Assembly (NCBI RefSeq): GCF_001641285.1
Contig: NZ_CP014841.1
Coordinates: 3,038,001-3,102,000, forward strand
Direction of reading: 5' to 3'
From: Dyella thiooxydans
Lineage (GTDB): Bacteria > Pseudomonadota > Gammaproteobacteria > Xanthomonadales > Rhodanobacteraceae
DNA: 64,000 nucleotides
In this document: positions 46,404-55,386 of the stretch, one piece after another
Layout of the letters: each line of letters starts with the position of its first letter
Position numbering within the stretch: position 1 is the first letter of the stretch
The notes under the pieces: generated by a model
Told to the model about the DNA's origin: nothing
The model's input: only the letters and a program-made list of their open reading frames with translations
Database searches by the model: none
Position numbers and translations under genes: made by a program

Positions 46404-47237
46404 TCAGAAGTTGTAGACGAGGTTGGTGGTGGTCAGCGTGTCGGTGCTCTTGGTGCCCGGCTGGGTGTCGCTGTTGTAGCGCACCTGGAAACCGAGCTTG
46501 AGCGCCATCTTCTTGGTCATGCTGACCGAGAGGCCGGCATCGTTCTGGTAGTACTTGTTCTTCGAACCCGCTTCGGTCAGCAGGGTGTCCTCGAACGCGG
46601 TGTTGTCGGTCAGGCGGTACTTGAAGTTCGCCAGGCCACGCGCCACCGCCTCTCCCTGGCTGGGCTGGCGCACCTTGAGAGTCGTGCCGTTGACGTCCTG
46701 CTGCTCGTCGGCCGGCCGGTAGCGCTTGTAGCCGGGACCGATTTCGAACGACAGCTCGGTGCGCTGGCTCTTCAGGGCGATATATCCGTAGCCGAGCGAC
46801 ACCGTGCCCTGCCACAGGTTGGCGCCGAAATCGTCGTGCTCGTAGCGCAGGGCGCCAACGATGTAGCTGCGCGGGTCCAGCTTGTAGCCGACCGAAGCAC
46901 CGCTGTCGTAGCGGTTGGCCGTGGTGCTGAAGCGGTTCACGGTGTTGCCGGCGGCATCCTTGACACTCACCTCACCCTTCGAGCGCAGGCCGTTGAGGAA
47001 GAAATTGTTGCGCCACAACTCGTTTTCCTGGCTGAGGCCGAGCTTAGCGTTGAGGTTCTCCGAGCGCGAGTTGCCGCGGGCAGAGGCGAAGCCGAATTCG
47101 CCCGAGCCGCTCCAGCCACCGTTGTCGGTGGCAGTGGCATCGGACCCGGCGGCAACGCCGCCGGCAGTGGTTTGGGCGTGCACATGGCCGGCCATCAGCG
47201 TGGCGGCCAGCAGGAGGGCAAGCGGGGTCTTGTTCAT
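46404..47237 (-). CDS. DUF481 (YdiY-like) outer membrane protein
   Basis: A 277-residue beta-barrel protein. The signal peptide ends near residue 22 (HVHAQ). GWSGSGEFGFASARGNSRSENLNAKLGLSQENELWRNNFFLNG and the C-terminal strand TTTNLVYNF are typical of the DUF481 family, which is described as salt-induced outer membrane protein in some species. Its function is unproven. ATG at 47237 opens the signal peptide; a start 9 codons earlier is possible. It is convergent with hemC across a bidirectional terminator. Confidence 0.85.
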   Translation of the reverse strand: MNKTPLALLLAATLMAGHVHAQTTAGGVAAGSDATATDNGGWSGSGEFGFASARGNSRSENLNAKLGLSQENELWRNNFFLNGLRSKGEVSVKDAAGNTVNRFSTTANRYDSGASVGYKLDPRSYIVGALRYEHDDFGANLWQGTVSLGYGYIALKSQRTELSFEIGPGYKRYRPADEQQDVNGTTLKVRQPSQGEAVARGLANFKYRLTDNTAFEDTLLTEAGSKNKYYQNDAGLSVSMTKKMALKLGFQVRYNSDTQPGTKSTDTLTTTNLVYNF

Positions 47238-47323
47238 CGAGGGGACTATCCGATTGTTAAACAAACGTAATCGATTACCTTAACGGATCGCGTTGAATCC
47301 GTTGTGAACCAACGGCGGACCCA

Positions 47324-48220
47324 TCATCCCGGGCAGGGTTCGGCGCTGCGTGCGCACTCGCGCCGGTAGAGCCACTGTTCCCAGCCGCGCCCGACGAGAT
47401 TGCTGACCGCCGCGATGGCCGCCAGCAGGCCGCTGGCCTGCCAGCGATCGGCAAGCAGCAGGGCCACGCACGGCAAGGCGTGGCTGAGCACGGCCGCGAT
47501 GAACCGCCCCTTCGGCAGGCGCGCCGGTGCCCGCGCATCGTCAGCGCCCCCCGGACGCAGCGTATGCCAGCGCATGCCCTCGATCAGCCCAAGCAGCAAG
47601 GCCATGATCATCAGTACCAGCAGCCATGACTGATGCTCGGGCAGCGCCGGACCGACCGGCACGTTGCTGTCGGCGGCCACGCACAACCACAGCCACAAGC
47701 CGCCACCGAACAGGGCAGCCATCACCCGGCCCACCGGCAGGGCAGCGACCGGCGCCGGACCCGGTACGCGGCCGGGCAGTCGATGGGTGCTGTACAGTAG
47801 GTGCCCCAGGCAGGCCATCATCAGCAAGGCGCCCGCCAGCCGGGTGGCCCAGAAATCGTTGTCGCCGCGGGTCAGCCCCGCCACGGCCAGCATCGGCAGG
47901 TAGGTTGCCAATGCCGTCAGTGCTTCACGCGTGGGACGGGCGTTCCGGCCCGGCCGCCAGCCGTACCAGTCCGGTGGTCCCGCCCGGCGCAGGCTGGCCA
48001 CCACCAGCCCCGCGCTGACCAGCACCAGGCCGATCAGCAACGGCACCAGCGACTCGCCACGCCCGCTGCGGTAGATGCCGAGGGCGAGCCCGATGCCCTG
48101 CAGGGCCCAGATGCCGTAGCCCGTGTCCGCGGCCACCTGCAATGCGACGGCGAGCGCCCCCGGGGCGGGAGACGGGCGGGCGGGCGACCCGGTTTCGGGA
48201 ACGTCGGGAGGTACGGGCAT
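47324..48220 (-). CDS. Uncharacterised multi-spanning membrane protein
   Basis: A 298-residue protein with about eight hydrophobic helices (for example GIWALQGIGLALGIY and VPLLIGLVLVSAGLVVASL). A charged loop around residues 78-95 reads DWYGWRPGRNARPTREALTAL, and the C-terminus has two Cys (RRECARSAEPCPG). The overall profile is that of a membrane anchor or transporter subunit, but no family was recognised. ATG at 48220 was preferred over an earlier start at 48295, which lacks a leader-like sequence. It is divergent from the WYL regulator, with 119 bp between them, and may be its target. Confidence 0.6.
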   Translation of the reverse strand: MPVPPDVPETGSPARPSPAPGALAVALQVAADTGYGIWALQGIGLALGIYRSGRGESLVPLLIGLVLVSAGLVVASLRRAGPPDWYGWRPGRNARPTREALTALATYLPMLAVAGLTRGDNDFWATRLAGALLMMACLGHLLYSTHRLPGRVPGPAPVAALPVGRVMAALFGGGLWLWLCVAADSNVPVGPALPEHQSWLLVLMIMALLLGLIEGMRWHTLRPGGADDARAPARLPKGRFIAAVLSHALPCVALLLADRWQASGLLAAIAAVSNLVGRGWEQWLYRRECARSAEPCPG

Positions 48221-48339
48221 CGTGGGTTTCTCGGGCGGGGAAGCGGAGTGGGAGCGCCGAAGGCACACCGGGGAACTCGGGCTTGCGGCCGTCACGGGGC
48301 GTGCCCATGCTACACAACGCCTCCTCTCGACGATATGCC

Positions 48340-49314
48340 ATGGACCGCTACGAGCGCATTCTCACCCTGCATCGACTGCTCAAATCCGCACATTACCCGG
48401 TGCCGCTGCCGCGCCTGATGGACGAGCTGGAGTGCTCGCGCGCCACGCTTTACCGGGACATCGCCTTCCTGCGCGACGCACTGGGCGCGCCGATCGAGAG
48501 CGGTGGCGGCGAGCAGGCGGCTTTCCGTTACGAGGCGGGCGAGGGCGAGCGGTTCGAATTGCCGGGCCTGTGGCTGACCTCCGACGAGCTGGCCGCGCTG
48601 CTGGCGCTCAACGAGCTGATCGGGCGCAGCGGACCGGGGGTGCTGGCCGGCGCGCTGGCACCGTTCAAGGCGCGCATCGAGGGCCTGCTGTCCGACCAGG
48701 GCAGCGGCAAGGCGCTGCCGATCGAGCGCATCCGGGTGATCGCCTGGGGCGAGCGCAGGCTCGACCAGCAGGCGTTCCGCATCACCGCCGGTGCCGTACT
48801 CGAACGCCGCCAGCTGCGCTTCCGCTATCGCGCGCGCACCACCAACTCGGACAGCCGCCGCACGGTCTCGCCGCAGCGGCTCACGCACTATCGCGACAAC
48901 TGGTATCTCGACGCCTGGGACCACGACCGCGAGGCGCTGCGCAGCTTCGCGGTCGACCGCATCCTGGAGCCGCATGCGCTCGACGAGACGGCGATCGACG
49001 TTGCCGACAGCGACCTCAACGAGATGCTCTCTTCCAGCTACGGCATCTTTGCCGGCAAACCCAAGGCCTGGGCGACGATCCGCTTTTCCGCCCACGCGGC
49101 GCGCTGGGTCGCGGACGAGCACTGGCACTCGCAGCAGAAGGGCGAATGGTTGCCCGACGGCCGCTACGAGCTGCAGGTGCCCTACTCGAACTCGCGCGAG
49201 CTGCTGATGGACGTACTCAAGTACGGGCCGGATGCGGAGATCGTGGCGCCGCTGCCGCTGCGCGAGGAGATGAAGATCATGCTGCAGCTGGCGCTGACCG
49301 GCTATACGCGTTGA
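48340..49314 (+). CDS. WYL-domain transcriptional regulator (YafY family)
   Basis: A 324-residue regulator. An N-terminal winged helix (MDRYERILTLHRLLKSAHYPVPLPRLMDELECSRATLYRDIAFLRD) is followed by a WYL domain with the strand pattern LRFRYRARTTNSDSRRTVSPQRLTHYRDNWYLDAWDHDREALRSFAVDRI. A C-terminal WCX-like extension follows. WYL proteins sense nucleic acid ligands or small molecules. The ATG at 48340 has no clear Shine-Dalgarno; an upstream ATG at 48307 would add 11 residues. It is divergent from the unknown membrane protein. Confidence 0.9.
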   Translation: MDRYERILTLHRLLKSAHYPVPLPRLMDELECSRATLYRDIAFLRDALGAPIESGGGEQAAFRYEAGEGERFELPGLWLTSDELAALLALNELIGRSGPGVLAGALAPFKARIEGLLSDQGSGKALPIERIRVIAWGERRLDQQAFRITAGAVLERRQLRFRYRARTTNSDSRRTVSPQRLTHYRDNWYLDAWDHDREALRSFAVDRILEPHALDETAIDVADSDLNEMLSSSYGIFAGKPKAWATIRFSAHAARWVADEHWHSQQKGEWLPDGRYELQVPYSNSRELLMDVLKYGPDAEIVAPLPLREEMKIMLQLALTGYTR

Positions 49315-49339
49315 CCCCGGCCGGTGCCGGCCGTGCCGC

Positions 49340-51115
49340 TCAACGGGTGAGCGGCTGGAACGGCCAGAAGTGCGGGATCAGCCACATCGACAGCGCGCAG
49401 AACAGCAGGATCAGCGGAATGCCCACCCGCATGAAGTCGGTGAAGCGGTAGCCGCCGGCGTAATACACCATGGTGTTGGTCGGATAGCCGACCGGCGTGG
49501 CGAACGAGGTCGCCGCAGCGAACGCCACCGCCACCACGAACGGTCGCGGATCCACGTGCATCGCGTGCGCCACCGAGGCGGCGATGCCGACCATCAGCAC
49601 CACCGACGGGTTGTGCCCCATCAACTCGGTGAGCAGGGCGGTGAGCAGGTAGACCATGAACAGCGCCGCCAGCGGTCCGTGGCTGCCGACCACGGCCATC
49701 CCGGCGTGCACCACCGCGGTGGACAGGCCGCTCTTCTCGATCGCCACGCCCAGCGGCAGGATCGCGCCGAGCAGGATCACGATCTTCCAGTCCATGCCCT
49801 CGTAGACGTCCTTGCGGCCGAAGCAGCCGGCCAGCGCCATCGCGGTGGCGCCGCAGATCGCGGCGATCGGTATCGGCAGCCAGCGCAGCCCCGAGGCGAC
49901 GATCACCCCGGCCATGATCGCCACGGCGTAGAGCGCCTTGCGTGGCGTCCTGTGCGCATTCTCGCGCTCGCTCAGCACGATCAGCGACTCGTCGTTGCGC
50001 AGGTTGGTCATCGCCTCTTCCGGCACCAGCACCAGCAGCACGTCGCCGACCGCCAGCGCCACGTCGCTGAGCTTCTCGCGCAGCACCTGGCCGCGGCGGT
50101 GGATCGCCAGCGCCACCGCGTCGTAGCGCCAGCCGATGCCGGTCTCGCCGAACCTGCGACCTTCCAGCGGACTGGCCGGCGCGACCATGATCTCGGCGAG
50201 CACGCGCTGGCGATCGTCGGTGTGCGCGTAATGGCCTTCCGGCGCGTTGCGCAGGCCGGCCTGGCGCCGGAAATCCTCGATCTTTTCCCAATCGCCGCGG
50301 ACCAGCAGCACGTCGCCGCGGGTGATCTTCTGCGAACGCGGCGACCAGGTGCGGCGGTCGCCGCGCAGCAGTTCCAGCGGATAGACGCCGTAGCGCTCGC
50401 CCAGCCCGGCATCGGCAATGCTCTTGCCGAGCAGGGAGGAGTTCTCGGTGACCTCCAGCTCGGTGACGTACTTGCCGATCTCCGCCTGCACCGGCATGTC
50501 GGTATGGATGTGGCGAGGCAGCAGCCAGCGGCCGACCAGCATCAGGTAGACGATGCCGACCACCGCCAGGATGGCGCCGAGCTCGGTGAACTCGAACACC
50601 CCGAACGGCGGCATGCCGTGCTTCTGCGCCAGCGTGTCGGCCAGCAGGTTGGACGAGGTGCCGATCAGCGTGCATACCCCGCCCATCTGCGCCGCGAACG
50701 CCATCGGCATCAGCACCCGGCCGGGCGAGGTACCGGTGCGCTGACACACTTTCAGCGCCAGCGGCAGGAAGGTGGCGACCAGGGCGATGTTCTTGATGAA
50801 GGCGCCCAGCGGAGCGATCGCCAGCATCAGCGCCAGGGTGAGCAGCCAGGGCCGGCGGATCTTCATCAGCAGCCGGCTCAGCGGCTCCAGCGCACCGGAG
50901 CGCTCGATGCCCATGCTGAGCGCGAACATCGCCGCCACGGTCACCGTGGCCTCGTTGCTGAAACCGCTCAGCGCCTCCGCCGGGCTGACCACGCCCAGGA
51001 TCACCAGGGCCGCCAGCGCCATCAGCGCCACCAGGTCGATGCGCACCTTCTCGCTGGCGAACAGCCCCATCGCGGCGACGATCACCGCCACCGTGGCCCA
51101 GGCCTGCCAGCTCAT
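49340..51115 (-). CDS. SLC13/DASS-family anion permease with two RCK_C domains
   Basis: A 591-residue permease. Membrane segments surround two copies of a cytoplasmic RCK_C (TrkA-C) domain at about residues 205-380 (VTENSSLLGKSIADAG, KITRGDVLLVRGDWEKI, MVAPASPLEGRRFGET, and LAVGDVLLVLVPEE). The transport repeats have the characteristic SNT-like motifs TLIGTSSNLLADT near 170 and FATPVGYPTNTMVYYAGGY near 545. Such proteins carry dicarboxylates, sulfate or other anions, and the RCK_C domains probably sense a ligand. The start at 51115 opens the first helix. The substrate is unknown. Confidence 0.9.
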   Translation of the reverse strand: MSWQAWATVAVIVAAMGLFASEKVRIDLVALMALAALVILGVVSPAEALSGFSNEATVTVAAMFALSMGIERSGALEPLSRLLMKIRRPWLLTLALMLAIAPLGAFIKNIALVATFLPLALKVCQRTGTSPGRVLMPMAFAAQMGGVCTLIGTSSNLLADTLAQKHGMPPFGVFEFTELGAILAVVGIVYLMLVGRWLLPRHIHTDMPVQAEIGKYVTELEVTENSSLLGKSIADAGLGERYGVYPLELLRGDRRTWSPRSQKITRGDVLLVRGDWEKIEDFRRQAGLRNAPEGHYAHTDDRQRVLAEIMVAPASPLEGRRFGETGIGWRYDAVALAIHRRGQVLREKLSDVALAVGDVLLVLVPEEAMTNLRNDESLIVLSERENAHRTPRKALYAVAIMAGVIVASGLRWLPIPIAAICGATAMALAGCFGRKDVYEGMDWKIVILLGAILPLGVAIEKSGLSTAVVHAGMAVVGSHGPLAALFMVYLLTALLTELMGHNPSVVLMVGIAASVAHAMHVDPRPFVVAVAFAAATSFATPVGYPTNTMVYYAGGYRFTDFMRVGIPLILLFCALSMWLIPHFWPFQPLTR

Positions 51116-51346
51116 GCGTCGCCCCCGGAGACAGCGGATCGCCGGGCAGCCGCGCGGAGCGGTCGTCGCAAGAGGTATCGCATCAAGACAGAACTTCCCA
51201 GGGAGACAGGCCGGCGCCTGGTGCGAACCGACCGCGGCGGGCCCTCTATCGGCCTTCCGCGCGGTCGCCGCTGCGGCGTCTTTCTGGCATCGTACGGAAA
51301 CCGGGCGTTTGCACAACGTTATGGAACGCCCTCCCGCTGCGACGCC

Positions 51347-52312
51347 ATGGCCGACAACGATCCTCCCGGGCACGACATCCAGACCACCGCGCGCGCCGGC
51401 GGCGCGTCGAGCCGGCCCACGGTGGCGCTCGCGCTCGGCGCCGGCGGGGCCAAGGGACTCGCGCACATCGGCGTGATCGAGGAGATCGAGGCGGCCGGCT
51501 ACGAGATCTCGGCGATCGCCGGCAGCTCGATGGGCGCGCTGATCGGGGGCATCTACGCGATGGGCAAGCTGGACGTCTACCGCGACTGGGTGTCCACCCT
51601 GGCCAAGCTCGACGTGCTGCGCCTGCTGGACTGGACCTTCACCGGCGGCGGCCTGATCAAGGGCGAGAAGATCATAGGCACACTGCGTGAGCTGATCGGT
51701 GACGTGCACATCGAGGACCTGCCGCTGGCCTACACGGCGGTAGCTACCGACCTGGAGCGCGAGCGCGAAGTGTGGCTTACCCGCGGCTCGCTGTTCGAGG
51801 CGATCCGGGCGTCGATCGCCATTCCCACCATCTTCCGGCCGCATCGCGTGGCCGGCCGGCTGCTGCTCGACGGCGCGCTGCTGAACCCGGTGCCGGTGAC
51901 CCCGCTGATCCGCGAGCGCGCGGACTATCTGTTCGCGGTCAGCGTGGACGGTCCGGCCGAAGGCGCCCGGCCGGACCCCGCGGTGGCCGTCGACGACGAG
52001 AACCACCGCGGCCGGCTCGGTGAGTGGCTCGGCAAGCTGCTGCCGGCCGGCAACGGCACGCCCCGCGAGGCGATGCCCGGGGCACTGGAGCTGCTCAACC
52101 AGTCGATGGACCTGATGCAGGCCAATCTGTCGCGGCTGCGGCTGGCGGCCTATGCGCCGGACCTGCTGATCCAGATGCCGCGCGACGTATCCACCGCCTT
52201 CGAGTTCTACCGCGCGAAGGAGCTGATCGAGCTCGGACGCGACCGAGCGCGGGAGGCGCTGAACGGTTGGCACGAGCGCGAGGGAGCGGTCCCCGCGGGT
52301 ATGCCGCGCTAG
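51347..52312 (+). CDS. Patatin-like phospholipase (RssA/YchK type)
   Basis: A 321-residue cytoplasmic hydrolase. LGAGGAKGLAHIGVI (about 30-44) is the oxyanion loop, GSSMG holds the nucleophile Ser61, and LLLDGALLNP holds Asp174, which completes the Ser-Asp dyad. The first 22 residues have no signal peptide. The physiological lipid substrate is unknown. It is divergent from the SLC13 gene, with 231 bp between starts; within this gap I see no clear promoter. Confidence 0.88.
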   Translation: MADNDPPGHDIQTTARAGGASSRPTVALALGAGGAKGLAHIGVIEEIEAAGYEISAIAGSSMGALIGGIYAMGKLDVYRDWVSTLAKLDVLRLLDWTFTGGGLIKGEKIIGTLRELIGDVHIEDLPLAYTAVATDLEREREVWLTRGSLFEAIRASIAIPTIFRPHRVAGRLLLDGALLNPVPVTPLIRERADYLFAVSVDGPAEGARPDPAVAVDDENHRGRLGEWLGKLLPAGNGTPREAMPGALELLNQSMDLMQANLSRLRLAAYAPDLLIQMPRDVSTAFEFYRAKELIELGRDRAREALNGWHEREGAVPAGMPR

Positions 52313-52318
52313 GTCATC

Positions 52319-52687
52319 TCAGCGCGGCCCATGGCCGTGCAGCCAGCATTCCAGGTAGTCCTTGAGCACCAGCGCATGGTTGTGCTCCTCGTCACGCGCG
52401 GCGTAGAGCAGGGTCAGGGGCCGGTGCGCGGCCTGGTCGGCCAGCGGTCGCCAGTACTCGGCCAGATCATCCAGCTCCGCGGCATAGCGATGGCGGAAGG
52501 CCTCCCAGCGCGAGGGCTCATGACCGAACCAGCGTCGCAACGCCGCCGACGGCGCCACCTCGCGGATCCAGCCATCGAGCCCGACGGCATCCTTGCGCAC
52601 GCCACGGGGCCACAGCCGGTCGACCAGCACCCGCCGACCGTCAGCCGGGTCGGGCGGAAGATAGATGCGTTTGACCCGGATGCGCAT
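52319..52687 (-). CDS. DUF488 (YeaO-like) protein
   Basis: A 122-residue soluble protein. IRVKRIYLPPDPADGRRVLVDRLWPRGVRKDAVGLDGWIREVAPSAALRRWFGH is the complete family core, followed by FRHRYAAELDD and LTLLYAARDEEHNHALVLKDYLE. The function is not established. It converges on the patatin gene with 6 bp between stops and is preceded by 78 bp after the glycosyltransferase on the same strand. Confidence 0.9.
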   Translation of the reverse strand: MRIRVKRIYLPPDPADGRRVLVDRLWPRGVRKDAVGLDGWIREVAPSAALRRWFGHEPSRWEAFRHRYAAELDDLAEYWRPLADQAAHRPLTLLYAARDEEHNHALVLKDYLECWLHGHGPR

Positions 52688-52765
52688 GCGCCGCCCCGCG
52701 TCCCAGGGAAAGCCCGAGCTTACGCCTGAAGCGGACGATGGCGGGCTAAGCCGGCGTGAAGCCGG

Positions 52766-53482
52766 TTACAGCTCCTCGACCGCGGTGACCTTGCCCCGGC
52801 GCATCAGCCAGGCCACGCCGCGCAGGTCGGCCAGGCCCACCCACAGGCGATCGAGCATGCCGTACTTCGACGTGCCCGCGGTGCGCGGTCGGTGGCCGAC
52901 CGGCACGCTGGTGCTCTGGAAACCGGCGCGCTTGACCAGCGCCGGCAGGTAGCGGTGCATGTGGTCGAAATAGGGCAGCCGCAGGAACACCTCCCGCTCG
53001 AACAGCTTCAGGCCGCAGCCGGTGTCCGGCGTGGCGTCCTTGAGCATGCGCGAGCGCACCGCGTTGGCGATCTTCGAGGAGATCCGCTTGTTGAAGCTGT
53101 CGCGGCGGGTGGTGCGCCAGCCAGCGAACAGGCGGACCGCCGGCTCGGCGCTGGCGCGCGCGGCGAGCAGCTTGGGAATGTCGGCCGGGTCGTTCTGGCC
53201 GTCGCCGTCCAGCGTGGCGATCCACGGCGACTGCGCCGCGCGCACGCCGTTCCACACCGCCGTGCTCTGGCCGGAGCGGGTGACGTGGTGCAGCACACGC
53301 AACTCCGGGTGCTGCGCCTTCTGCGCGGCGAGCACCTGGCGGCTGTCGTCGGTGGAATCGTCGTCGACGTAGATCACTTCGTAGTCGACCTGGCCACGCA
53401 GGGCGGCAGCGATCTCGGCGAGCAGGGGCGGGATGTTGTCGCGCTCGTTGAAAACGGGGACGACGACGGAAAGCTGGGGCAT
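52766..53482 (-). CDS. GT2-family glycosyltransferase (polyprenyl-phosphate sugar synthase-like)
   Basis: A 238-residue, soluble GT-A enzyme. MPQLSVVVPVFNERDNIPPLL, IYVDDDSTDDS and ATLDGDGQNDP are the nucleotide-sugar and metal sites. DTGCGLKLFEREVFLRLPYFDHMHRYLPALVKRAGF is the acceptor-side pattern of dolichyl-phosphate mannosyltransferase/ArnC-like members. No membrane anchors are present, unlike ArnC. It may add a sugar to undecaprenyl phosphate. A hairpin repeat and parB lie upstream on the same strand. Confidence 0.85.
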   Translation of the reverse strand: MPQLSVVVPVFNERDNIPPLLAEIAAALRGQVDYEVIYVDDDSTDDSRQVLAAQKAQHPELRVLHHVTRSGQSTAVWNGVRAAQSPWIATLDGDGQNDPADIPKLLAARASAEPAVRLFAGWRTTRRDSFNKRISSKIANAVRSRMLKDATPDTGCGLKLFEREVFLRLPYFDHMHRYLPALVKRAGFQSTSVPVGHRPRTAGTSKYGMLDRLWVGLADLRGVAWLMRRGKVTAVEEL

Positions 53483-53536
53483 GAGGGCCAGTCCGGAAAT
53501 GCGTAAGTTCGTGATTATCGCCGATGCCGCCACCTG

Positions 53537-53620
53537 GTAGGAGCGCACCCTGTGCGCGAGTGCTTTCGCTCCCGATCGACATCAAAGCCAAAAGCATTCG
53601 CGCACAGGGTGCGCTCCTGC
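53537..53620. repeat. Intergenic hairpin repeat, copy 2 (between glycosyltransferase and parB)
   Basis: The left arm, 53537-53559, is identical to the left arm of the copy at 32746-32768. The right arm is 53598-53620 with one mismatch at its end, and 38 bp separate the arms. It follows parB and precedes the glycosyltransferase, so it may act as a weak end for parAB transcription. Confidence 0.88.
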
Positions 53621-53628
53621 AGGAAGCC

Positions 53629-54495
53629 TCAGCGGATCTTGCCGAGGATGCCCTCGAGCTCGTCGTTGCTGTGGTAGTGGATCACCAGTTTGCCGCGGCC
53701 GCCGCGGCTCTGCGCCAGCTCCACGCGGGTGGCGAAGCGCTCGCCCAGCTCGCGCTCCAGCGCGTCGATGTTCGGGTCGCGTGCACCACCGGTCTTGGCC
53801 TTGCCCTTCGGCGCACTCTGCGCCTTGCGCGCGGCGTCTTCCAGCTCGCGCACGCTCCAGCCCAGGGTCGAGGCCTGGCGAGCCAGCGGCAGCGCCACCG
53901 CCTCGTCGAGGGTCAGCAGGCAACGGGCGTGCCCCATCTCCAGCTTGCCCTCGTCGAGCAGCTTCTTGATGGCTGCCGGCAGGTCGGTCAGGCGCAACAG
54001 GTTGGACACCGCGGCGCGCGAGCGGCCGACCGCGTCGGCCGCCTGCTGGTGGGTGAGCTCGAAATCCTCGATCAGGCGCTTGAGCGCGTCGGCCTCCTCC
54101 AGCGGAGTGAGATCCTGGCGCTGGATGTTCTCGATCAGCGCCATCGCCGGCACGGCGACCTCGGGCACATCCTTCACCAGCGCCGGGATCTCGCTCATCT
54201 GCGCGCGCTGTGCGGCGCGCCAGCGGCGCTCGCCGGCGATCAGCTCGTAGCTGCCCTTGCCCAACGCACGCACCACCACCGGCTGGATCAGGCCCTGCGC
54301 CTTGATCGAGGCGGCCAGCTCGTCCAGCGCCTCGTCGTTCCAGTGGCGCCGCGGCTGGTACTTGCCGGGCTGGATCTGCTGGATCGGCAGGGTGCGCAGC
54401 TCGCCCTCCTGCTCGATCACCGACGGGGTACCGGCACCATCGCCGCCCAGCAGGGCGTCGAGCCCGCGTCCCAGTCCACGCTTCTTCGCGGCCAT
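53629..54495 (-). CDS. parB: Chromosome-partitioning protein ParB
   Basis: A 288-residue parS-binding CTPase. AAKKRGLGRGLDALLGG begins the protein, as in chromosomal ParB. The N-terminal domain has the GERRWRAA CTP-binding Arg patch (LIAGERRWRAAQRAQ), the ENIQRQDLTPLEEA motif, and a HTH (LTHQQAADAVGRSRAAVSNLLRLTDLP). A C-terminal dimer domain follows. It is 2 bp after parA. No parS site of the usual TGTTTCACGTGAAACA form was seen in the window. Confidence 0.95.
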   Translation of the reverse strand: MAAKKRGLGRGLDALLGGDGAGTPSVIEQEGELRTLPIQQIQPGKYQPRRHWNDEALDELAASIKAQGLIQPVVVRALGKGSYELIAGERRWRAAQRAQMSEIPALVKDVPEVAVPAMALIENIQRQDLTPLEEADALKRLIEDFELTHQQAADAVGRSRAAVSNLLRLTDLPAAIKKLLDEGKLEMGHARCLLTLDEAVALPLARQASTLGWSVRELEDAARKAQSAPKGKAKTGGARDPNIDALERELGERFATRVELAQSRGGRGKLVIHYHSNDELEGILGKIR

Positions 54496-54497
54496 GC

Positions 54498-55346
54498 TTA
54501 CTCCTGGTGAAGATCGATCGTCGCGTCGTGCGCGGCGTCCGGGTCGTCATGCATTTCGCCCAGCGCGGCCAGTGCCGCCTGCGCGCCACGCTCGCGGCGG
54601 ATGATCTCGCCGGCGAGGCCGATGTAGGCGATCGCGCCCCGCGAGCTGCGGTCGTACAGGTGGATCGGCTGGCCGTGGCTGGGCGCCTCGGCCAGGCGCA
54701 CGTTGCGCGGGATGATCGAGCGCAGCACCTTGTCGCCGAAGTGCTGGGTCAGCTGTGCGGAGACCTCGTTGCCCAGGTTGTTGCGCACGTCGTACATGGT
54801 GCGCAGCAGACCCTCGATCTCCAGCCCGGGATTGAGTCTTGCCCGTACCGCCTTGACCGTGTCGAGCAGGCTGGACAGCCCTTCCAGCGCGAAATACTCG
54901 CACTGCACCGGGATCAGCAGCCCGTCGGCCGCGGTCAGCGCATTGAGCGTGAGCAGGTGCAGCGACGGCGGGCAGTCGATCAGGATGGTGTCGTACCTGG
55001 ACGCGATCTTGGCCAGCTGTTCCTTGAGCCGGCTCTCGCGCGCCAGCGCGTCCATCAGCTTCAGCTCGGCGGCGGTGAGGTCGCCGTTGCCCGGCAGCAG
55101 GTCGTAGTGCGCCTCGGTGGTGACGATGGCGCGCTCGATCGGCGCCTCGTCCAGCAGCACCTCGCAGCCATTCGGCTTGGCCTGGTTCTTGTCCACGCCC
55201 GAGGCCATCGTCGCGTTGCCCTGCGGATCGAGGTCGACCAGCAGCACCTTGCGCTTGGCGGCAGCCAGCGACGCGGCGAGATTGACGGCGGTGGTGGTCT
55301 TGCCGACGCCGCCCTTCTGGTTGGCGACAGCGATGATGCGTGCCAT
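54498..55346 (-). CDS. parA: Chromosome-partitioning ATPase ParA
   Basis: A 282-residue Walker-type ATPase. The deviant Walker A is KGGVGKTT (11-18), the switch regions are LLVDLDPQGNATMASG and ILIDCPPSLHLLTLNAL. With ParB it moves replicated origins to the poles. It lies 40 bp after rsmG on the same strand. The chromosomal family (Soj/MinD-like length and sequence) fits, not the plasmid type with an extra N-terminal HTH. Confidence 0.95.
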   Translation of the reverse strand: MARIIAVANQKGGVGKTTTAVNLAASLAAAKRKVLLVDLDPQGNATMASGVDKNQAKPNGCEVLLDEAPIERAIVTTEAHYDLLPGNGDLTAAELKLMDALARESRLKEQLAKIASRYDTILIDCPPSLHLLTLNALTAADGLLIPVQCEYFALEGLSSLLDTVKAVRARLNPGLEIEGLLRTMYDVRNNLGNEVSAQLTQHFGDKVLRSIIPRNVRLAEAPSHGQPIHLYDRSSRGAIAYIGLAGEIIRRERGAQAALAALGEMHDDPDAAHDATIDLHQE

Positions 55347-55386
55347 GGGTCGTCGTTACCGTGCGCGGACGAAAAGGGCAGGTAGA

